DNA from: Margaritifera margaritifera
Lineage: Eukaryota; Mollusca; Bivalvia; Unionida; Margaritiferidae
Assembly (NCBI GenBank): GCA_029931535.1
Contig: JAQPZY010001621.1
Coordinates: 1,116,001-1,180,000 of the forward strand
Reading direction: 5' to 3'
DNA: 64,000 nt
The notes beneath the pieces were generated by a model that worked only from the letters and a program-made list of their open reading frames with translations, searched no databases and had not been told where the DNA came from. The position numbers and the translations under genes were made by a program. The stretch's first letter is position 1, and each line of letters starts with the position of its first letter. This document shows, one piece after another, positions 57,107-64,000 of the stretch.

Positions 57107-58152
57107 ATTTTAAGTATACTTATAATGTAGTTCAAAAGGAAAATAACACATGTAAACTCGACTCAACAATATCGAACAAGCACTGACTCTTAACTGGCGT
57201 GTCAAAATCGTTAATTGCATTCAGTTGTTGAACTATATTCCCAAATAATCATCAGTAATTATTCAGACAAAGCTAACAGCACCTGTACAGTAATCAACCC
57301 GTGAAATCGAATTAGCCTGAAACAATTATTATACAACCTATACACACCACACTGTTTACATGAGAGACTAAAATAACAAATTAATTTTTCCGTGTGGATA
57401 AAAAATAGTTTCAATTATTTAAAAAAACCCAATAATTTTTGTTAAAAAACTTACTATAATAAGAGAGTATGACTCTTAGTTTAAGTGCACTCTTAAGCTG
57501 ATGACAGGCGTAAATATGGGGACTGGTTGATGGTTATGTTGATGTTGATCAATCAGTGGAACGATCGATTAGTTACTTCTTTTTGAAAATGTATGTATGT
57601 CCTTTGTAAAGTTATGTAAAAGTATGTGTTACTGTATGCACCTTGTGTTGATTGTATGTTTGTAATTCGTGTATATTCTCTATTGAGTCGTGGTACAGTT
57701 CTTTGGTACTGCATGTATTGTATTGATTACATGTATATTTGTAATTTGTTTACTACTCTATGGAGTCGTGTACTGTTATGTGTTACTGTATGTAGTATAT
57801 TGATGTATATTTGTAATTTGTCTTGTATGAATAATCCTGAATGTCATTGCTTTAAATAGTCAGTAGTAAAAGCTCATGTTAAATATGTTCTAAGTAGATG
57901 CAACAACTTTAGATATGGATTAATTGCCTAGATTTCAATGATATTTCAATATGGCAATACTAGCAACTGTCAAACACTACTTAATCATTCAAAATATACA
58001 CAAATTACAAATGTGGTCAAGCTTTCAGCAATAATTATATGCAAAAAAAATTATAAACTTGGACCCGGTTTGTAAAAGAAATATCTTTTTTGCGCACAAT
58101 TAAATATGTATTTGATACTTAGATACATTTATTGGTGTGCATCTTAGACGAG
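57107..58152. other. no gene; short diverged repeat at 57590-57835
   Basis: Three irregular units share TATGTGTTACTGTATG and TATATTTGTAATTTGT with GAGTCGTG. The rest is AT-rich and unremarkable. Confidence 0.55.
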
Positions 58153-58440
58153 GATCCGCTATGGCTCAGTGGTTAGCGTGCTGGACTCGCGACCGAAAGG
58201 GTCCGGGTTAGAACCCTACCATCGGATCAGCCAGGGTCGGCTGCTGTGGTGTATTCATGGGCAAGGCACTTTGCTCCGATTGCCTCGGAACTAATTCGGT
58301 CGAATTCTGTTGAACGGTTTTTGATAAAAATGGGTAAATAGCAATTGTGAACGGACGACGTACGATGGATGATGTACGAACACCATAAGCTCACTTGCCC
58401 CTATGACCGACCTTTTACTTTGTTTGTGAGTGGGTGGGGG
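58153..58440 (+). mobile_element. tRNA-derived SINE
   Basis: The head GATCCGCTATGGCTCAGTGG (A box) and CCGGGTTAGAACCC (B box) is followed by a GGGCAAGGCACTTTGCTCCG core. The 3' region to about 58440 has no microsatellite tail. Confidence 0.75.
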
Positions 58441-58582
58441 GTTACAAAAATTTCCGGTCGCCAAATAGCTTTGAAAAAAAAAAATTCTTGCTCTGATTTG
58501 TGGAATAAAAAGAACTCATTGTATCCATTGTATTAGTTGAAGAAGAAAAATTATCTTGAGGTAAAAGTATTTTTGTTTTGTT

Positions 58583-58746
58583 GGTTTTAACGGCACATTG
58601 AACACATTATTGGCTATATCTTGCCTAGGAAATGGGAGATAAGTGCCTTTCTCAGGGACACGTCGAAGCAGTCAACCCGGGCTGGCCTGGGCGAGTATCG
58701 AACCGACGACTCTTGGACTACGGGTCCGACGCCCTAGCAACTGTCC
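58583..58746 (-). mobile_element. tRNA-derived SINE, same family as 52.1 kb
   Basis: Minus strand: the tRNA-like head with GTCGGTTCGATACTCG (B box) is followed by GTGTCCCTGAGAAAGGCACT. The tail GTGCCGTTAAAACCAACAAA lies at the low-coordinate end. Confidence 0.75.
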
Positions 58747-59258
58747 TAGTTCAAAACAAAATCCCAGGTCGACCCCCACCTGATAAAAAAAAAAAAATAT
58801 CGTCGGTCCCTTATGACCCGGTGAGTTACAAATAAAAGGCTGGACTGTTTTTGAGATTTGAATTTGCATCGTAACGTAATGAACCGATGTGATGGGTCCC
58901 TTAAGGAGTGTGCAACGCATATCAGTCACAGTTCTAAACTCGTCTATATTTTTAAAAACAAATCTATTTAAAATGTGACTGAAATGTAAAACCAGTTTAA
59001 ATTAGTACATATATTTCCTGAAGATGACTTCCATATCATAAAATTTACTTGTCTGCCCCACTCTTACTCCACTTCAAAATTAAGAGATCAGTGCTTAGTT
59101 GAATTGCCTAATATCTTTCTATGAAGATGTTGACCAAATCACATGCCATATTTACAATAAAGCAACTCATATCAGTCGCAACGCATATCAGTCAAGAAGA
59201 TGAAGGACATTGCAAATGCTTTTTGATCATGGCAGGAGATGTTATATGGAAAGGACGT
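58747..59258. other. nothing recognised
   Basis: AT-rich sequence with no supported feature. Confidence 0.5.
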
Positions 59259-59968
59259 CATGTATAGTGCCAGATGATGCATTGAGCTTGCTTTGCAATA
59301 AATTTTTTCTCAACTGTGTTTCCGTTACAGCTCTTGACCATATGCATATCAATACACTTTGATGAAACTAAGACACTGACCTCTTAATGTTGGAAAAAAT
59401 ATTTTTCATCGCTGTCATTCTTCTTATTCCTTTTTCAAGGGCACAAAGCCATAAAAAAAAACTATTACACAAACAAAACCCGAACAAAAACAAAAACGTC
59501 AGTTCTATACGGAATCTACATGATGTTAGCTGTAGATATTTTCACAGAAGATACAATGAAATAATAAATAAGACGAGCAAGGCTTAAAGAGGTTGAACTT
59601 TGCTACTTATTAGTGCTCGTACGGCTGAAATGGTTAGAACAAAGGACCCCAATTGATGGCGTACGTAAGTATGACACCTTTGTGCCATCTACAAATATCT
59701 CGTTATATATTTTATCCCATATCTAGTATTTTGTTGATCTGGCGGTTTCTTAAAACTTGCAGAAGTCATATTCTAAAGTAGGATTGCATAATTAAGTTGG
59801 CACTAATTAATAGCTTAAAAAGCGAATTTAAATTAATTTATATGTTTTTTATATTTGATATTTGTAACAGAAAAAAGTCAGTTTAAGAAAGCGAAATGGC
59901 AGGAAAATGTGATTTTTGTAACTTGTTAAAGTTACACAAATTACTTAATTATGTAATCCTACAGTTTT

Positions 59969-60035
<67 letters not shown>

Positions 60036-61174
60036 TATAGTGAAACCCCTCAAAGCCGAAAACCCTTGGAACCAAATTCTCGAGGTTTTTGGTTTACTAA
60101 GGATTTCGCAGATGTGAAACAATATCTTTTTATAAGCGCTTATGTGACCTGAGAGAGAAAATGTTATTATGAGAGAACATCTGTGTAATTGTGTGTAAGA
60201 GTGGGAAAAAATGAAGAAAGCTGTTTGCTTTTTAACATTTAATATAAAATTAGCTCAACAACGTACGTAAATACAGTTGTTCCACATAGAAATACAGTCC
60301 TCGTCTCCAGAAACATTTTAAAGGAACAAAACACTCTTAGAACTTTAATAAAAGTCCATTAAAATTATGAATGATAATCCATAATATTTAAATACTCAGT
60401 ATAATTCATGATGTTTATATGCCCAATTTTCCCCTAGTTTTTTCAGTGTAGGTTTTGGCACAAATTCATACTCTTTGATCAGACTAATTTTATCCTGTAA
60501 GGATAGTTCAATCCTACGACGCTGATCATGCGAGTGAATACAAATGAGAAATCATGGATACTTATATACATATATGTAATGATTTTATTTTCCTTTGAAA
60601 ATCAGTTGAGTGAATCTTACTTTTAGAATATTGTTTTGTTGGTATCCATCGGCAAAGTATCAAAAGCGAGTCTGCATGCCTGATTAATAAAGCCCGGCTA
60701 TGTAATGAATACAAATATAAAAAATAAAAAATAAAAATAAAAAAAACAATCAAACAAAACTCGTTCTATTGATCATTTATACAAACGAATAGCATTAATC
60801 ACAACTAGATAATAAGCAGATAAACAATCTTTCTTAAATGGATCATCTACAAGCGTTTAGATATTAAAAAGTTACCTTATTGTTTTGATCTCGCGTGCCC
60901 TTGGAGCATTTTCTCACCGATAAGAGTTTAGAACTGAGAATAAATAACTTCATAACAACAATTTCTTTTACATGTATTTATTTTTTGTAAAAAAAAAAAA
61001 AAAGCAGCTAAGAAACTATAAAAATGACCGATAAAAAATATTTTTTCCAACATTAAGAGTCTTAGTTTCATCAAAGTGTAATGATATGCATACGGTCAAG
61101 AGCTGTAACGGAAACACAGCTGAGAAAAGATGTATTGCAAAGCAAGCTCAAAGCATCATATGGCACTATACATG
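59259..61174. mobile_element. 1.9-kb non-autonomous element with 150-bp inverted repeats
   Basis: Arms 59259-59410 and 61027-61174 are inverse copies: CATGTATAGTGCCA at the outer ends, then GAGCTTGCTTTGCAATA, TGTTTCCGTTACAGCTCTTG, ACTTTGATGAAACTAAGAC and TTAATGTTGGAAAAAATATT. Identity is high (about 90% by eye). No transposase is seen between them. The interior holds an AT/CA microsatellite and a fragment (60036-60070) resembling the end of a pogo-like element. Confidence 0.75.
59978..60036. repeat. (AT)n and (CA)n microsatellite
   Basis: About 43 bp of AT followed by CA units. Confidence 0.97.
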
Positions 61175-61411
61175 GTCTGAAATTACACAGTAAAACAAGT
61201 GAAAATGATTTTGGAAGACCATTTGACCTCAATGGCAGTCATTGTTCCTGAAAGCATTTTATACGTTTGGCCCAGTCCAATAATTATTTCAGTGTGAACT
61301 CTTTTTCTTGCAATATTTCAATCTCTCAAAACTGTTGCTTCTGACATGCGATTTTTAAGCTCACCTCATTGTGTCATTGTGCTACCTCCAGCGTCAGCGT
61401 TCGCATATATC

Positions 61412-61446
61412 TATGTATGTATGTATGTATGTATGTAAATATGTAT
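61412..61446. repeat. (GTAT)n microsatellite
   Basis: Interrupted TATG/TATC units preceding the 61.5-kb array. Confidence 0.9.
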
Positions 61447-61736
61447 GTATCTATATATAGTTGAACATTCTTGGTTAAGATTTTTTATTTAACTCAGTTT
61501 TTGTGCACTTTGTATAAATATTGTTAGACCTGGAATCATGAAACTTGGTGAGGGAATTCATCCTGATGAGTACTACACCCTCATCAGAAATGTAAGTCAC
61601 TGTGACCCATATTTTATGCTTCACTCACTTTGGTTAATTTTTCTAATTTAAATTCACTTCTCAAGCTCTGTTCATGACAAAAGCATCAAAATATATGATT
61701 GTATGTATCTCTGTACCACGCCCTTCATACAAAGGA

Positions 61737-61751
61737 AGGTCACTGTGACCT
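61737..61751. promoter_or_regulatory. perfect estrogen-response-element palindrome
   Basis: AGGTCACTGTGACCT matches the consensus AGGTCAnnnTGACCT exactly. Binding is not shown. Confidence 0.5.
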
Positions 61752-61906
61752 ACGTTTCACATTTTACTGGCTTCGGTTAAGCTTTTATATTTACCACATG
61801 ACCAACTAGGCTTTTTTGTACCATGTATATATACCGTTATACCCAGAATAATTAAACTTTGTGAGGGGATGCATCTTGATCAATACAACACCCTCATCAC
61901 AAATGT

Positions 61907-61921
61907 AGGTCACTGTGACCT
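61907..61921. promoter_or_regulatory. perfect estrogen-response-element palindrome
   Basis: Second exact copy of AGGTCACTGTGACCT, in the array. Confidence 0.5.
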
Positions 61922-62143
61922 ATATTTTACCTTTCACTGTTCACTGACTATGGTTACATTTTGTGTTCCAAATTTTTTATTTCTCAAGCTCTGTTCATAT
62001 ATAATCATCAAACCATATGATTGTATGTATCACTATTAGTACCACCCTTATCACAAAGGAAGGGCACTGTGACCGCCATTGCGCATTTTACTGGCTTAGA
62101 TTAAGTTTTTAAGTTGAACTCATGACCCTCTAGGTCTTTTGTA

Positions 62144-62147
<4 letters not shown>

Positions 62148-62206
<59 letters not shown>
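62148..62206. repeat. (AT)n microsatellite
   Basis: About 29 AT units, followed by CA. Confidence 0.97.
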
Positions 62207-62218
<12 letters not shown>

Positions 62219-62616
62219 TATATACTGTTATACCTAGATTCATGAAACTTGGTGAGGGGATACATCTTGACAAGTACTACCAAGTACTACACTCTTATCA
62301 CTAAGGTAAATCACTGTGATCTATATTGCATGATTCACTGGCTTTGGTTAAATTTTGTTTCTTGTTTATTTCTCAAGGTCTGTTTATGCTAGAATCATAA
62401 AACTAGAAGATTGCATGCATCTCTATTAGTACCATAACCTTACCACAAAAAACTGTCACTGTGACCTACATTTCACATTTTACTGGCATAGGTTAAGTTT
62501 TTGCATTTAGCTCATGACCAAATAGGATTTATAGTATCCCGTATATATATACTGTTATGCCTAGATTCATTAATCTTGACGAGGGAATGCATCTTGATGC
62601 TACTCTTCATACAAGT

Positions 62617-62631
62617 AGGTCACTGTGACCT
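62617..62631. promoter_or_regulatory. perfect estrogen-response-element palindrome
   Basis: Third exact copy. Imperfect relatives lie near 61588, 62046, 62308, 62453 and 62763. Confidence 0.5.
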
Positions 62632-62856
62632 ATATTTCATGCTTCACTGACTTTGGTTAAATTTTGTTTCAAGTTCATTTCTCAGGCTTAGTTCATAGTA
62701 GAATCATCAAATTAGGTGATTGTATGCATCTCCATTAGTACCACACCCAACCACACAAGAATGTTACTGTGACATATATTTTACATTTTATTGGCTTATG
62801 TTAGGTTTTTGTGTTTAGCTCGTGACCAAATAGACTTTTATCACCCTCTGTGTGTG

Positions 62857-62863
<7 letters not shown>

Positions 62864-62933
<70 letters not shown>
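62864..62933. repeat. (AT)n microsatellite
   Basis: About 35 AT units. Confidence 0.97.
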
Positions 62934-62938
<5 letters not shown>

Positions 62939-63325
62939 TCACTCCAAGGTTATTCAAAGCCCGTGACTTTCACCCAGTTAAATCTGGCTTGTAGGGCTGG
63001 ACAATGATACTAGTTTCTTAAGCAAATTTGAAGAAGAATGATTTAAAAATTAATGTTTTTTTTTTTTTAATCAACCTTTCACCTCTACTTTCATGATAGA
63101 TAGATAGATATGATAGAAAGGAATGTTTTTTGTGTTGTTTTATGTCTTATATGTCTGTCACAGTAGGTAGGTAGATAGGCAGGTGGGTAGGTCAGTAGAT
63201 ATGTGGTTTTACAATATGTCAGCACAATACTGTCTATATACAGTAGTGCCAATTAAAAGTTCACATATTCAAATATTAAGATGAATAATAGTTTCAAAGA
63301 AGATAATATACTGAAAAACAAGTCT

Positions 63326-63655
63326 TTACTTATAAAACCCATCATATGCAGGGAAAATAAATGAAACTAAACCACCAGGTGTTGCGCCAATCAGAACTTT
63401 GGCTGTGTTTTGATTCTTATACGTTGAAAATTGTGGCTGCTGTACTAAATGTAGTCTAGGTCTTTTAACTGGGCACTCAGTGTTATCAACAATGAAGTGT
63501 GTGTTGGGAAACTTTGCTTTGAAATCACTTGGTGTACAATATGACACCAACACCCTGCGTGACCACCAGTTCACTTTTCTCCACTACTTCTGCATGAAAT
63601 TAACCCAGTGAGGAAAATGCAGGATACAGTTTTCTGGAACTTCAAACATTCTAGA
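63326..63655 (-). pseudogene. PIF/Harbinger-like DDE transposase, N-terminal part of catalytic domain
   Basis: Minus reading: LSRMFEVPENCI and FPHWVNFMQK, a stop, then VNWWSRRVLVSY, TPSDFKAKFPNTHFIVDNTE with the first catalytic Asp, CPVKRPRL, FSTYKNQNTAKVLIGATPGG and VSFIFPAYDGFY. This is the start of a DDE superfamily endonuclease as in PIF/Harbinger, IS5-like and ISL2EU transposases. The frame ends at 63326 before the second Asp, so the gene is truncated. One internal stop lies at the QK/WRK join. A helix-turn-helix part may continue above 63655 but is not clear. Confidence 0.75.
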
Positions 63656-63672
63656 TAGCTCAAAGTTTACTT

Positions 63673-63828
63673 TGTGCTGCCTGAATTTGATTCAAGTCAT
63701 GAAGACCTGATCATGAAGACTTAAATGAACAGTATATGATACAAGTAATTGTGCTGCCTGAATTTGATTCAAGTCATGAAGAACTGATCATGAAGACTTA
63801 AATGAACAGTATATGATACAAGTAATTC
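63673..63828. repeat. 77-bp tandem duplication
   Basis: Two nearly identical copies of TGTGCTGCCTGAATTTGATT through TATGATACAAGTAATT, just upstream of the transposase relic. Confidence 0.95.
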
Positions 63829-64000
63829 AGGTTATATGCAGTTGGTCCAAGAGTTCTCAATACAAAAATTACTTTGCCATAGTTTTCAAGTCATGTGTAA
63901 AAATGAATACTAGCTGGAACATTTAGAAAATTGGCAAGTGTAAACATTCTTAATGGTGGTGTTTGGGTTGCTGTATTCTGGAAGCATGGCTCATTCCCTT
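63829..64000. other. window end, nothing recognised
   Basis: No supported feature; the transposon may continue beyond the window. Confidence 0.4.

Larger units (their letters stand above)
61510..62840. repeat. diverged tandem array of about 325 bp with ERE-like palindromes
   Basis: About four units. Each has CCTAGATTCATGAAACTTGG-like, GAGGG(A/G)AT(G)CATCTTGAT, TTCACTGACTTTGGTTAA, TTTCTCAAGCTCTGTTCAT, GATTGTATG(T/C)ATCTCTATTA and TTTTACTGGCTTAGGTTA-like segments. Every unit contains two sites related to AGGTCACTGTGACCT, spaced about 150-170 bp. (AT)n tracts interrupt at 62148-62206 and follow at 62864-62933. Confidence 0.85.

Noticed and set aside
52141..58746. tRNA genes at 41.5, 52.1, 54.7, 57.1, 58.2 and 58.7 kb
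   Set aside because: A and B boxes are present, but the cloverleaf pairing is degenerate and a SINE core or target duplication follows, so these are SINE heads.

Overview
The window is animal nuclear DNA: AT-rich, gene-poor, full of microsatellites, with one spliced host gene spread over more than 34 kb. Its repeats (a Polinton with a retroviral-type integrase, a second PolB element, a DIRS element, an RNase H-bearing LINE, a Ty3-like LTR element, tRNA-headed SINEs and long diverged tandem arrays) suggest a marine invertebrate, most likely a mollusc such as a bivalve. That placement is inference, not proof. || Host gene. Four plus-strand exons (3354-3544, 15869-15968, 32133-32231, 37290-37576) join in compatible phases (1-0, 0-1, 1-1, 1-stop). 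They encode the C-terminal 225 residues of a secreted-type protein: a long-form C-type lectin domain with all six cysteines but no recognisable sugar-binding motifs, then a cysteine-rich PAN/apple-like segment and a stop. The start and signal peptide were not found. || Intron 1 (3545-15868) holds a decayed PolB element bounded by short inverted repeats (4466-8399), a LINE reverse-transcriptase relic (12336-13990) and a 750-bp Cys-Ser-Pro minisatellite (14421-15171). Intron 2 (15969-32132) holds a decayed 11.7-kb Polinton/Maverick (19307-31045) with inverted repeats of about 555 bp. Its PolB, integrase, packaging ATPase, major capsid and several structural genes are recognisable but broken. Intron 3 (32232-37289) holds a 3.4-kb element with long inverted repeats and an unrecognised coding relic (32434-35843), then a solo LTR ending 97 bp before the last exon. 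|| From 37577 to the end I see no host gene. This part holds two more solo LTRs in opposite orientation, two arrays of related short repeats in opposite orientation, a DIRS relic with three internal minisatellite expansions (44389-47691), and the 5' end of a minus-strand LTR retrotransposon with a tRNA-Pro-type primer site (47768-49393). It continues with a 140-bp tandem array, several SINEs sharing a core, a LINE relic split by a SINE, small MITEs and a pair of 150-bp inverted repeats. Near the end lies an array whose units carry perfect estrogen-response-element palindromes (61510-62840), followed by a truncated PIF/Harbinger-like transposase (63326-63655).
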